A stretch of 64,000 nt of DNA from JAFDZW01 sp038229915 (lineage in GTDB: Bacteria; Bacteroidota; Ignavibacteria; Palsa-1295): assembly GCA_038229915.1 (NCBI GenBank), contig JBBRNY010000001.1, positions 62,001 through 126,000 of the forward strand. Reading direction: 5' to 3'. Shown here piece by piece: positions 42,802-51,487 of the stretch (the stretch's first letter is position 1; every line of letters begins with the position of its first letter). Below the pieces are notes generated by a model. That model did no database searches, was not told where the DNA came from, and worked only from the letters and a program-made list of their open reading frames with translations. The translations under genes were made by a program, and so were the position numbers.

Positions 42802-44210
42802 TATTTCGCTTCCTCGCGGTCAACAATGGCTGCCATTAATTCTGCTTCGGCGACAAGTTGATTATCGACGAAGGCTTGTCCGGCAAGTTGAAAAGATTTT
42901 CCTCTATTGCGAATCAACTTTACTTCGAATACCAATTGATCGCCAGGGGTGACAGGCTTACGAAATTTTGCTTTGTCGATCGCCATAAAATAGACCAACT
43001 TCGAGCTGGGGTCGCCCAACGAACCAAGCATCAGCATTCCACCGGTTTGTGCCATTGCTTCAAGAATGAGCACACCGGGCATAATAGGATTGCCGGGAAA
43101 ATGTCCGGTAAAGAACGGCTCGTTATAAGTTACATTCTTAATGCCGACGATGCGCTCGGCACCGGGCTCAAGATCAAGTTCAAGAATACGATCAACGAGT
43201 AAGAACGGATAGCGATGAGGCATAATACGCTCGATCGCGGTAATGTCAAAGATCGGTGCACCCGGAGTATATTTCTTCAGATGCTTTTTCTTCTTGAGGA
43301 TCGTCCGAAGTTTTTTTGCAAACTCTACATTCGAAGCGTGCCCAGGTCGGGCGGCTAATATCTGTGCTTGCATTGGCGCCCCGACAAGAGCGAGATCGCC
43401 AAGAAGATCAAGGAGTTTGTGGCGAGCAGGCTCGTTCTTGAAACGAAGCGGCTTATTGTTCAGCGTACCATGCTGACCTAAAATAACAGAGTCTTCGAGC
43501 CCCAATCGCTTTGTCAGTGCATCTATTGCTTCTTGTGTCGGATTTCCATCAACGATCACAATCGCATTATCAAGATTGCCACCTTTTATCAGTCCTTGCT
43601 CGCGAAGCATTTCGACTTCGTGTAGGAAACAGAACGTACGAGAAGGAGCAAAATCAGTAATAAATTCTTTTTCGAGTGAGAACAGCCCCGTATGCTGGCT
43701 ACCAAGAGCGGGATTGTTATAATCAACCATCACTGTCATCCGATAATTGTCCGGTAATGGCAATGCAACGATCTCTACGCCCTTTTCTTCGTTGGAGTAG
43801 GAGATAGTGCTATCAATGACGAGATAACCCCGTGGTGCGTCTTGTTCATCAAATTCGGCTCGGAGCAATGAGTCAACATACGGTGTGGCGCTGCCATCGC
43901 CGATCGGTGGCTCATTTGCGGTGAGTTCTATCCGTAGGTTATCTATCTCAAGCCCCACGACTGCGGCTAAGACGTGCTCAACGGTATGGACACTTGCACC
44001 GTTATTTGAGAGGGTTGTGCCACGGGAAACATCGGTGACAAAATCTGCCAGTGCCGGTATTTCGGGTGCACCTTCGAGGTCGCGACGGACAAAGCGAATG
44101 CCGTAGTCGGCAGGCGCAGGATGAAACTCCATCGTACAGGAATTGCCGGTATGGAGACCCACACCTTCGAGCCGTACGACCTTTTTTATCGTTCGTTGGT
44201 TTGCACGCAT
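42801..44210 (-). CDS. lpxC/fabZ: Bifunctional LpxC-FabZ (UDP-acyl-GlcNAc deacetylase / 3-hydroxyacyl-ACP dehydratase)
   Basis: Fusion of the committed lipid A deacetylase and a fatty acid dehydratase, 469 residues from ATG 44210; a TTG at 44234 would add eight. The LpxC half is about 1-305, with the HTVEHVLAAVVG zinc ligand, and KLLDLLGDLAL in the second domain. The FabZ half is about 315-469 with IMPHRYPFLLVDRI, catalytic His in GHFPGNPIMPG and the Glu in ILEAMAQ. Known in Bacteroidota. A one-base overlap couples it to lpxA. Confidence 0.96.
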   Translation of the reverse strand: MRANQRTIKKVVRLEGVGLHTGNSCTMEFHPAPADYGIRFVRRDLEGAPEIPALADFVTDVSRGTTLSNNGASVHTVEHVLAAVVGLEIDNLRIELTANEPPIGDGSATPYVDSLLRAEFDEQDAPRGYLVIDSTISYSNEEKGVEIVALPLPDNYRMTVMVDYNNPALGSQHTGLFSLEKEFITDFAPSRTFCFLHEVEMLREQGLIKGGNLDNAIVIVDGNPTQEAIDALTKRLGLEDSVILGQHGTLNNKPLRFKNEPARHKLLDLLGDLALVGAPMQAQILAARPGHASNVEFAKKLRTILKKKKHLKKYTPGAPIFDITAIERIMPHRYPFLLVDRILELDLEPGAERIVGIKNVTYNEPFFTGHFPGNPIMPGVLILEAMAQTGGMLMLGSLGDPSSKLVYFMAIDKAKFRKPVTPGDQLVFEVKLIRNRGKSFQLAGQAFVDNQLVAEAELMAAIVDREEAK

Positions 44211-44222
44211 AGTCTTGTCTAA

Positions 44223-44257
44223 CAAAAATACCAATGGAAAGATAACCCCAGATCAAA
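44223..44257 (-). promoter_or_regulatory. Candidate lpxC promoter
   Basis: Minus-strand TATTTTTG (44230-44223) matches TAnnTTTG; TTTG (44257-44254) lies 23 bp upstream. The start would fall about 5 nt before the ATG at 44210, giving a very short leader. Confidence 0.4.
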
Positions 44258-44320
44258 TTCGCAAACAAAGAATTAGGGCTTCTTCACGGCTGAGTTGGGG
44301 TTTTCCTTCGTAGATTTGTT

Positions 44321-44328
44321 TATCTTTG
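44321..44328 (+). promoter_or_regulatory. Candidate -7 box for the TPR lipoprotein operon
   Basis: TATCTTTG matches the TAnnTTTG consensus, about 52 bp upstream of the ATG at 44380. The -33 position has only TTTT (16-bp spacer), so the call is weak. Confidence 0.4.
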
Positions 44329-44379
44329 TTTCATAGGGGCTTTCTGCCCCATAAGAATTTGGTATATTATCGTTACAAT

Positions 44380-45150
44380 ATGACCATCAGATCGACTTTG
44401 GTATTTGTTACGGCACTGGTTGTGATCACCGGATGCCGCCCTTCGCAACAGACTCGTCGTGGCGATCAATCGCAAACGAAAGTTGCAGCCGCGTCTCAAA
44501 CCAAAATGATGGACTCGCTCCTGATGGTGCAAAACAAGCTCATCACTGTTGTCGATACGATGTCGGGCATCATCAGCCAAGACCGCAAACGTATAGCCGA
44601 GCTTGAGCGCGAGATAATGAAGCTAAAGAGTTTGATCGAAGAGCGAGCACTCAATGGCAATCAGATCTCGCCACCATCGCTTCCACCACCAAGTTCAGAA
44701 CCACAAGTTCAGCCTGATCGAAGTGTGACCGGTGCTCCGATACCAACACCACCGCAGCAAGCGGTTGTCACGACCTCGCCGCAAAATGACGAATATACAT
44801 CAGCGCTGAGACAATTCAATAATGGAAAGTATGTTGATGCACTCACAGCCTTTGACGATCTCTCTCATAAAGACGGAAGCTCAGCACTTGCTCCGAACTA
44901 TCTCTATTGGAAAGGCGAATCACTCTATGCGATGGGCGAGTATGCCGAATCGATACGAGCCTTTCACGAACTCTTAGATAAATTTCCCGAGTCAACGAAA
45001 ACTGATGATGCTGAATTTAAGATCGCCGCAGCATACGAAAAAATGGGCGAACGGACAAATGCAAAAGCTGCCTATCAGCGCTTACTACTTTCTTTTCCTG
45101 ATACTGAGTATCGGGCAAGAGCAGAAGCGCGGCTCAAGAAATTAAATTAA
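44380..45150 (+). CDS. TPR/YbgF-like lipoprotein
   Basis: Periplasm-facing lipoprotein of 256 residues from ATG 44380 (an upstream frame to 44326 has no signal peptide). The lipobox Cys is residue 19 (VITGC), followed by CRPSQQ. A coiled-coil region spans about 35-85, a Pro/Ser/Gln linker 90-135, then three tetratricopeptide repeats (about 140-255), like YbgF/CpoB of the Tol-Pal system. The same layout recurs in the gene at 46014. Confidence 0.85.
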   Translation: MTIRSTLVFVTALVVITGCRPSQQTRRGDQSQTKVAAASQTKMMDSLLMVQNKLITVVDTMSGIISQDRKRIAELEREIMKLKSLIEERALNGNQISPPSLPPPSSEPQVQPDRSVTGAPIPTPPQQAVVTTSPQNDEYTSALRQFNNGKYVDALTAFDDLSHKDGSSALAPNYLYWKGESLYAMGEYAESIRAFHELLDKFPESTKTDDAEFKIAAAYEKMGERTNAKAAYQRLLLSFPDTEYRARAEARLKKLN

Positions 45151-45159
45151 ATCATAGCA

Positions 45160-45999
45160 ATGAAGAACACCTCGAAATTCATAGTTGCGCTGACACTCTG
45201 CTGTGCGATCATTTCGCTTAGCTCGGTAGCATCGGCACAAGATCAGGGCGACGTGCTCGCCCCCGATGAAACCTCGACACTGCCAACACTCTTTTCCGTA
45301 AAGCTCTCGGGCGGTTATGGGCTTGGTCGTGGCAGACAGCTCTATGGCAATAACGGAGCCGACAAGATCTTTTGGAGTACCGGACAGGGTGCGAAGATGG
45401 ATATGGCGTTTGATATTCCGTTGCTGCCTATTGATCTGCTCAACTCGGATGGCGAAGCATACGGACCGGAAAAAATACCCTACGTCGGGCTAGAACTCGA
45501 ATTCGCAACTGGCTATCATCTCTCAATCGGTGGCACTACGAATGATCAGCTCCCATCCGGAGGTTTTGTGACAACGACTCGCACCAGTACCTATATCCCG
45601 ATAACGCTTGGCTTCAATGCTCGAACATCGTTCGGTGCAGGTTTGCCATCGGTCTATATTGGTGTCGGTGGTGGCATTCATATCAAAGGTATCTATGAAG
45701 ATAATATTTCTTATTCAAATTCAACCCAGACTGCAAATGTATCCTACGATCCGCCACTACCGTTTGAACTCTACGGCACCATCGGTATGGAACTGCCACT
45801 GCTATATTCACCCGAAGATGGAAACAGCGCGATCGACCTATTTGCCCAACTTCGACTCAGCGAAGTGACAAATTATATCTATCAATATACCTATACACCT
45901 TCGAGTGGAACGAGTACCGTTGTGAAAACCACCGGCGATCCGGCACGCACGGCATCGAACGTTGCACTTAATCTTGGCTTCAAGATCAATCTTTATTAA
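45160..45999 (+). CDS. Outer-membrane beta-barrel protein
   Basis: Predicted beta-barrel of 279 residues with a signal peptide ending at ASAQ (about 27). Repeated amphipathic strands alternate Gly, aromatic and polar residues, for example VKLSGGYGLGRGRQLYG and YIGVGGGIHIKGIY; the C-terminus is LNLGFKINLY. It lies 9 bp after the first TPR lipoprotein and 14 bp before the second, strongly suggesting one operon. Specific family not recognised; resembles OmpW-sized barrels. Confidence 0.75.
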   Translation: MKNTSKFIVALTLCCAIISLSSVASAQDQGDVLAPDETSTLPTLFSVKLSGGYGLGRGRQLYGNNGADKIFWSTGQGAKMDMAFDIPLLPIDLLNSDGEAYGPEKIPYVGLELEFATGYHLSIGGTTNDQLPSGGFVTTTRTSTYIPITLGFNARTSFGAGLPSVYIGVGGGIHIKGIYEDNISYSNSTQTANVSYDPPLPFELYGTIGMELPLLYSPEDGNSAIDLFAQLRLSEVTNYIYQYTYTPSSGTSTVVKTTGDPARTASNVALNLGFKINLY

Positions 46000-46013
46000 A
46001 GGAGCATACTTTT

Positions 46014-46664
46014 ATGACTATCAATCGCTTTTCTCTTTTGCTCCTTTGTGTTGTCTTGCTCGTCGGCGTTGACTCTTGCCGACCACGCGGTGCAAAAACT
46101 GCAAAGAATACCAAGCAACAACCAAAACCAACGACACCGCCATCAAACTCACCCACTGCGGCACAAGTGATGAATCGTGCTGATAGTGTACTTGCAAAAG
46201 TGAATGCACTTTCTGCACCGGAGCTTGATGTGGCGAGTATCAAATCAGAAGACTATCCTCGTACTCCGTGGGGCGCAAATTATGTCCCTCGACCCGACCT
46301 GACGGCTTACTCCAATTACGAAGCGGCACTTGCAGCATTTAATGGCGGCGACTACGACAGGTCTATCGGCTTGCTCTCACAGATCGCTACCAGCGGACGC
46401 CCGCCAGAATTGGTGCCGAACGCTTATTACTGGATCGGTGAAAGCTATTATGCACTCGGCAGATATGCCGATGCATTGCCATACTTTGAATACACTACTA
46501 AAGCCGGACCAAATTATAAACGTGAACAAGCGTTTTATAAACTTGCTCGTGCCAATTATACTATTGGCAATACTCAAGCCGCTTCGATGTGGTACGACCG
46601 CCTTCGCGCAGAGTACCCGACGACACAATATGGCAAGACGCTCAAGAAATTGGGCGTGCAATAG
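46014..46664 (+). CDS. TPR/YbgF-like lipoprotein, paralogue
   Basis: Second TPR lipoprotein of 216 residues, lipobox Cys at 22 (VDSC), followed by CRPRGAK. The linker is short and Pro/Thr-rich; TPR repeats are at about 100-214 with YYWIGESYYALGRYADALPYF, comparable with YLYWKGESLYAMGEYAESIRAF in the upstream paralogue. It lacks the coiled coil. GGAG at 46001 provides a Shine-Dalgarno site. End of the three-gene envelope operon. Confidence 0.85.
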   Translation: MTINRFSLLLLCVVLLVGVDSCRPRGAKTAKNTKQQPKPTTPPSNSPTAAQVMNRADSVLAKVNALSAPELDVASIKSEDYPRTPWGANYVPRPDLTAYSNYEAALAAFNGGDYDRSIGLLSQIATSGRPPELVPNAYYWIGESYYALGRYADALPYFEYTTKAGPNYKREQAFYKLARANYTIGNTQAASMWYDRLRAEYPTTQYGKTLKKLGVQ

Positions 46665-46745
46665 ATCGGCGATATGCGGAATGTTCCGTAGCATTGCGAA
46701 GTTACTTTTATCCCAGTTATTATTTTTATTAACGAAGACCATCGT

Positions 46746-47954
46746 ATGAACAGATATTTTTCAATTGTTACCGCTCTCGTCGTTCTCACATCAGCGACAT
46801 TTCTTTCGTCTTGCAAAAAAGAAGGCGCCGCCGAAGGCAATGATATTATCATCGGCGAATATGCTTCGATGACGGGGCAAACTGCCACCTTCGGGCAGTC
46901 GGTTCATGCCGGAGCAGTTCTGGCAATTGATGAGATCAACCAGGGCGGAGGAGTCATCGGCAAAAAGATCGTGCTCAAAAGCGAAGACGATCAATCAAAA
47001 ACCGAAGACGCCACCGCGGCTGTACAGAAGTTGATAAACCGCGACAAAGTGATTGCATTGCTTGGCGAAGTTGCTTCAAGCCGCTCGAAAGCCGGCGGAC
47101 CTATAGCCCAGCAAAGCAAGATCCCGATGATCTCACCGGCTTCGACCAACGAAGACGTTACGAAGATCGGCGATTATATTTTCCGTATTTGTTTTATCGA
47201 TCCCTTCCAAGGAAATGCCCTTGCGTCGTTTGCAAAAAAATCGCTCGGCGCAAAACGTGCGGCGATCTTGCAAGATACCAAACAAGATTATTCGATCGGC
47301 TTAGCGAATGCTTTTCGCGAGACGTTCCGTAAGAGCGGTGGCGATGTTGTTAGCGAGCAAGCCTATTCATCGGGCGATAAAGATTTCCGTTCGGCTCTGA
47401 CATCTATTCGTGCTACCAATCCTGATGTGATCTTTATTCCGGGATACTATAACGAAGTATCGCTGATCGTCCGTCAGGCTCGTGAGTTGGGTATTACGGT
47501 TCCACTTTTAGGTGGTGACGGTTGGGACTCGGACGAACTGACCAAAGGTGCCGAACAACAGTTCAACAACACCTATCTTTCAAATCACTTTTCGGTCGAA
47601 GATCCCGATGCGGCTGTGCAAAATTTCGTAACGAAATATAAAGCTAAATTCCAAAAAGACCCAGATGCAATGGCAGCACTTGGTTATGATGCGGCTCGTA
47701 TTCTTACCGAAGCTATCAAACGTGCTGGCACGACCGATGCCGCAAAGCTTCGCGATGCGATCGCGGCGACCAAAGATTTTAACGGCGTCACCGGCAAGAT
47801 CACCCTCAATGCTCAACGCAATGCCGAGAAACCCATCACGATCTTGAAGATCGTCAATGGTAAATACCATTTCGCTCAACGCATCGGACCAAACGGCGAA
47901 ACCCAAACCGACTTCAAAGCCAACGACGCCCCTGTGACAGCCCCGGCGAAGTAA
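46746..47954 (+). CDS. Branched-chain amino acid ABC transporter binding lipoprotein
   Basis: LivJ/LivK-type binding protein of 402 residues with a lipobox, Cys at 23 (FLSSC). The periplasmic-binding fold type I is clear: IIIGEYASMTGQTATFGQSV, then GEVASSRSKAGGPIAQQSKIPMISPAST, and later the RVATLQ-like QDYSIG. Lipid anchoring is less usual in Gram-negatives. A terminator separates it from the permease genes, so it can be made in excess. Substrate class (Leu/Ile/Val or other) is from family only. Confidence 0.9.
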   Translation: MNRYFSIVTALVVLTSATFLSSCKKEGAAEGNDIIIGEYASMTGQTATFGQSVHAGAVLAIDEINQGGGVIGKKIVLKSEDDQSKTEDATAAVQKLINRDKVIALLGEVASSRSKAGGPIAQQSKIPMISPASTNEDVTKIGDYIFRICFIDPFQGNALASFAKKSLGAKRAAILQDTKQDYSIGLANAFRETFRKSGGDVVSEQAYSSGDKDFRSALTSIRATNPDVIFIPGYYNEVSLIVRQARELGITVPLLGGDGWDSDELTKGAEQQFNNTYLSNHFSVEDPDAAVQNFVTKYKAKFQKDPDAMAALGYDAARILTEAIKRAGTTDAAKLRDAIAATKDFNGVTGKITLNAQRNAEKPITILKIVNGKYHFAQRIGPNGETQTDFKANDAPVTAPAK

Positions 47955-47972
47955 GACTTGTTTTTTTCTTTC

Positions 47973-48002
47973 AAAAGGGCGGTGTAAATACTGCCCTTTT
48001 TT
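47973..48002 (+). terminator. Terminator between livJ and livH
   Basis: An 11-bp stem (47973-47983 with 47990-48000), AAAAGGGC(G)GT with one G-T pair, a 6-nt loop, then a T run. Separates the binding protein gene from the permeases. Confidence 0.88.
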
Positions 48003-48122
48003 ATTGTGCAAAAAATCGTTTGATACCATCTTTAAAAAATTATTGCTCAAAAATAGTGATTAACTAATAACCCTGTCACTATAAAACCCCCTCCTTACGA
48101 CTGATACGTGTTTTATTTTTTG

Positions 48123-48130
48123 TATCTTTG
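48123..48130 (+). promoter_or_regulatory. Candidate -7 box for livH
   Basis: TATCTTTG, 21 bp before the livH ATG, matches TAnnTTTG. No clear -33 TTTG. Suggests that the permease genes have their own promoter. Confidence 0.4.
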
Positions 48131-48151
48131 TTAATTAGAGTTTAACACTAC

Positions 48152-49057
48152 ATGGGAGAAATACTCCAACAGCTGGTAAATGGGATCTCGCTTGGCGCTA
48201 TTTATGCGCTTATAGCGCTTGGCTATACGATGATCTATGGTGTGCTCCGATTTATCAATTTCGCTCATGGCGATATTTTTATGATCGGCGCATTTGCCGG
48301 ATATTTTGTCGCGAATGCCATCTCGCATATTTTACCGATCGGTAGTATCGGTTCGGTGATCGTCGTCTTTGTTGCTTCGATGACCATCTGTGCCTTGCTT
48401 GGCGCATTGATCGAATACCTTGCGTATCGCCCACTTCGCACCCGCCCGAAACTGACCGTACTTATTACCGCGATCGGCGTCTCGCTCTTTTTAGAATATC
48501 TTTCACAGTTGCTCTTCGGTGCCACACCGCGCGGCTTTCCGGAGATCATCCCGAACCATGCACTGATTAAATCAAAAGCCATCACGATCGATGTCGTCGG
48601 CGCTGTCGTGATCATCACATCATTTACATTGATGCTCGTGCTTCGATTGATCGTCAAGAAAACAAAGATCGGCACTGCGATGCGCGCCGTGAGCTTCAAC
48701 CAACAAGCCGCCAGCTTGATGGGTATTAATATCTCGAAAGTTATCACGTTCACCTTTATGACAGGCTCAGCGCTTGCCGCAGCCGGCGGCGTACTTTATG
48801 CGGCGCAATATCCGAGCATTGATCCATTGATGGGTATCTTGCCCGGCCTCAAGGCATTCGTCGCAGCAGTATTGGGTGGTATCGGAAATATTACCGGTGC
48901 GGCACTTGGCGGTATGATCATCGGTATCGTAGAGTCGTTTATCGGCGGTACGTTTCTTTCGACCTATCGCGATGCGATCGTCTTTGCGATCTTGATCGGA
49001 ATTTTGATCTTCAAGCCAAGCGGAATTCTCGGCAAGAACGAAGTGGAGAAAGTATAA
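48152..49057 (+). CDS. livH: Branched-chain amino acid permease LivH
   Basis: Inner-membrane permease of 301 residues with eight or so helices, LivH family. LQQLVNGISLGAIYALIALGYTMIYGV at the start, NFAHGDIFMIGAF and GLKAFVAAVLGGIGNITGAALGG are diagnostic. It is translationally coupled to livM by a one-base overlap (ATAATG). No LivG/LivF ATPases follow. Confidence 0.95.
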   Translation: MGEILQQLVNGISLGAIYALIALGYTMIYGVLRFINFAHGDIFMIGAFAGYFVANAISHILPIGSIGSVIVVFVASMTICALLGALIEYLAYRPLRTRPKLTVLITAIGVSLFLEYLSQLLFGATPRGFPEIIPNHALIKSKAITIDVVGAVVIITSFTLMLVLRLIVKKTKIGTAMRAVSFNQQAASLMGINISKVITFTFMTGSALAAAGGVLYAAQYPSIDPLMGILPGLKAFVAAVLGGIGNITGAALGGMIIGIVESFIGGTFLSTYRDAIVFAILIGILIFKPSGILGKNEVEKV

Positions 49058-50034
49058 TGCGACCACAACTCATATTCGCATTGATCTTCGCCGGTCTCAT
49101 CGGGCTATCGTTTGTGACCGGTAAGATAGATCCTTATTATTACACGGTCATTATTTTTATCGGCATCAACATCACGATGGCGACGAGCCTGAATCTGATC
49201 AACGGTTTCACCGGTCAGTTCTCGCTTGGTCATGCCGGATTTATGGGTGTCGGTGCGTATGTCTCTGCTATCGTTTCGACCTATCTAACCACCCACGGTT
49301 TAGGTACTGAGGTGATGGGTGGTGTTCCTGTGATGGCAATAGCGTTATTGGTCGGTGGTCTTGCCGCCGCGCTGACGGGTCTTGCTGTCGGCATACCAAG
49401 TTTACGTCTAAAAGGCGATTATCTCGCTATCGTCACGCTCGGCTTCAATGAGATCATTCGCGTGATCATTCAGAATGTCGATTTTAAGATCGACGGCATC
49501 TCATACGTCGGTGGCGCACGCGGCTTTGCGGTGCCACAGCTTTCGTCGTTCTTGTGGGTGTTTGGTATTGCGCTGGTTGCAATTTATTTTGTCGAGAATT
49601 TGATCAACTCGACCTACGGTCGTGGATTTCTTGCGGTACGAGACGACGAAGTCGCCGCCGAAGCAATGGGTGTGCATACTACTCGTTTCAAAGTTCGGGC
49701 CTTCGTGATCGGGTCGTTCTTTGCCGGAATTGGCGGCGGGCTCTTCGCACATTTCATCCAATACATTACTCCTGACAATTTTACATTCCTTAAGTCGATC
49801 GAGATCGTGGTGATGGTTATCCTCGGTGGTATGGGCTCGACGTATGGTGTCATTCTTGCGGCGATACTGCTAACGATTATGCCCGAAGCACTGCGCGAGT
49901 TCTCGGAATATAGAATGATCATTTACTCATTGATGCTGATCGTCTTGATGATCGCCCGTCCGCAAGGATTGTTTGGTAGCCAAACATTCACACGGTTCTT
50001 TGCTAAACGCAAAGCCGCGGCAAACAAAGTATAG
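49057..50034 (+). CDS. livM: Branched-chain amino acid permease LivM
   Basis: Second permease, 325 residues. NGFTGQFSLGHAGFMGVGAY (about 50-69), GDYLAIVTLGFNEIIRVI and the AVRDDEVAAEAMGVHTTRFK coupling segment are LivM hallmarks. It forms a heterodimer with LivH; the ATPase pair must be encoded elsewhere. It ends 6 bp before the HIT gene. Confidence 0.95.
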   Translation: MRPQLIFALIFAGLIGLSFVTGKIDPYYYTVIIFIGINITMATSLNLINGFTGQFSLGHAGFMGVGAYVSAIVSTYLTTHGLGTEVMGGVPVMAIALLVGGLAAALTGLAVGIPSLRLKGDYLAIVTLGFNEIIRVIIQNVDFKIDGISYVGGARGFAVPQLSSFLWVFGIALVAIYFVENLINSTYGRGFLAVRDDEVAAEAMGVHTTRFKVRAFVIGSFFAGIGGGLFAHFIQYITPDNFTFLKSIEIVVMVILGGMGSTYGVILAAILLTIMPEALREFSEYRMIIYSLMLIVLMIARPQGLFGSQTFTRFFAKRKAAANKV

Positions 50035-50040
50035 ATAGAA

Positions 50041-50544
50041 ATGGAACGCCTCTATTCGCCCTGGAGAAGCAAATACATCGACACCTTCAAAGGAAAGTCC
50101 GAAGTAGAAAACAGCTGTATCTTTTGTTCGGCTCTCGCCTCCTCGAACGATGAAGAACGACTCGTCATCCATCGCGGAGCCGAAGCGTTCGTTATTATGA
50201 ATTTGTATCCGTATAATAGCGGACATTTGATGGTCGTCCCGAACCGTCACACCGCAGATTTTTCATCACTGAGCATTTCTGAGCTTGCCGAATGTACCAA
50301 ACTTCTGCAAGTAAGCCAACAAGCGTTGCATACTCTTTCGGCGCCTCACGGATACAATATCGGGATGAATTTGGGTCGCTCTGCCGGAGCGGGCATCGAA
50401 GATCACCTCCATTGGCATATTGTCCCGCGGTGGAATGGTGATACCAATTTTATGCCCACCATAGCTGATATAAAAATGGTCTCTGAAGATATGCAGAGCC
50501 AACATACTCAGCTTTCGCAGATTTTTAAGAATATTCTCACCTGA
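50041..50544 (+). CDS. HIT-family hydrolase
   Basis: Histidine triad nucleotide hydrolase or AP4A phosphorylase-like protein of 167 residues. A CxxC zinc pair (C26, C29, in SCIFC) is followed by the domain and the triad DHLHWH (H122, H124, H126). The N-terminal MERLYSPWRSKYI opening is typical of the AP4A phosphorylase-like HIT subgroup. It lies 6 bp after livM, probably by chance of operon. Exact substrate unknown. Confidence 0.9.
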   Translation: MERLYSPWRSKYIDTFKGKSEVENSCIFCSALASSNDEERLVIHRGAEAFVIMNLYPYNSGHLMVVPNRHTADFSSLSISELAECTKLLQVSQQALHTLSAPHGYNIGMNLGRSAGAGIEDHLHWHIVPRWNGDTNFMPTIADIKMVSEDMQSQHTQLSQIFKNILT

Positions 50545-50603
50545 GTGTTGTAACTTTTGGGATAGGAGTGAAGTTATTCAAGGACAAATAAAATCGATAC
50601 CCT

Positions 50604-51425
50604 ATGAGAAGTTTATACATTTTTGCATTCCTTTTCGTCACTACGCTATGCTCGGTTGCATCAGCAACGAGCCTGAAGATCGACTCGGTCTATGCTGATT
50701 CGATCTATGCCGAAGGCGTATCCGGTGTGACCTCACCAGAAAGTGCTCTCGGCAAGCCGGATGGTAAGTACGCTCAGATCAGCGGCAACGCACCCCTGTT
50801 TGATCTTGCATTCAGACGTCATAATGGGATCATCGCTAAGCCGATCCTTATTCCAATATTTGCAAAATCAACGATCATTGTTTGGGGAAGAAAAGACAAA
50901 GATGTTGATAGCTCTGCCGGGCAAATGACGCTTTACAAGACCGATCCGTTCGGTGCTCTGGAATACTCAACCGAATTAACTCCGTTCTATTTGCAAGACG
51001 GCATCAATATCTATCAAGTGCCCGATAGTCAATTTACGTATATGGAGTTTAGTCTCCCTGGTCTTGGCACATCAAACGGCGCAAAGAGTTATTCGATCGA
51101 TGCGGTAGCACTTGTCGAAGACACGTTTGATATTTCAGGTGTCACCCAAAATCAGATATTTGTTCAGCGCTCGTTGGTCAAAGCAAACTACCCCAACCCA
51201 TTCGAGGGCAAGACAACGATCGATTATTCGCTCTTACAAGGCGGGAATATTGAAATGATCGTCGTTGATATCAATGGCATCGAACACGGTCGCGCCGATC
51301 TTGGCTATCAAAACGAAGGCACACATTCTTTCGAGTTTATGACCAATGATCACGGCTTATTCTTCGTCAGATTATTTATTGATGGTGTACCGTCAGGCAA
51401 TCCGCTGAAGATCATTTCGCGTTAA
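50604..51425 (+). CDS. Secreted protein with T9SS sorting domain, 273 aa
   Basis: Secreted protein with a signal peptide (residues 1-20, SVASA). The middle 150 residues form a predicted beta-sandwich, including SVYADSIYAEGVSG and SALGKPDGKYAQISG, which resemble galactose-binding-like or lectin folds. The last 75 residues (NYPNPFEGKTTIDYSL to ISR) are a type A T9SS sorting domain. A strong terminator follows. Role not known. Confidence 0.85.
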   Translation: MRSLYIFAFLFVTTLCSVASATSLKIDSVYADSIYAEGVSGVTSPESALGKPDGKYAQISGNAPLFDLAFRRHNGIIAKPILIPIFAKSTIIVWGRKDKDVDSSAGQMTLYKTDPFGALEYSTELTPFYLQDGINIYQVPDSQFTYMEFSLPGLGTSNGAKSYSIDAVALVEDTFDISGVTQNQIFVQRSLVKANYPNPFEGKTTIDYSLLQGGNIEMIVVDINGIEHGRADLGYQNEGTHSFEFMTNDHGLFFVRLFIDGVPSGNPLKIISR

Positions 51426-51446
51426 GTACCGTAGAAGTTCACTATG

Positions 51447-51487
51447 ATCGCAAGCGGTGGCTCACTGCTTGCGATTTTTTATTTTCT
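51447..51487 (+). terminator. Terminator after the 273-aa gene
   Basis: A 13-bp stem (51447-51459 with 51463-51475) with one G-T pair, loop GCT, then a run of six T and more A/T. Strong intrinsic terminator. Confidence 0.9.
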
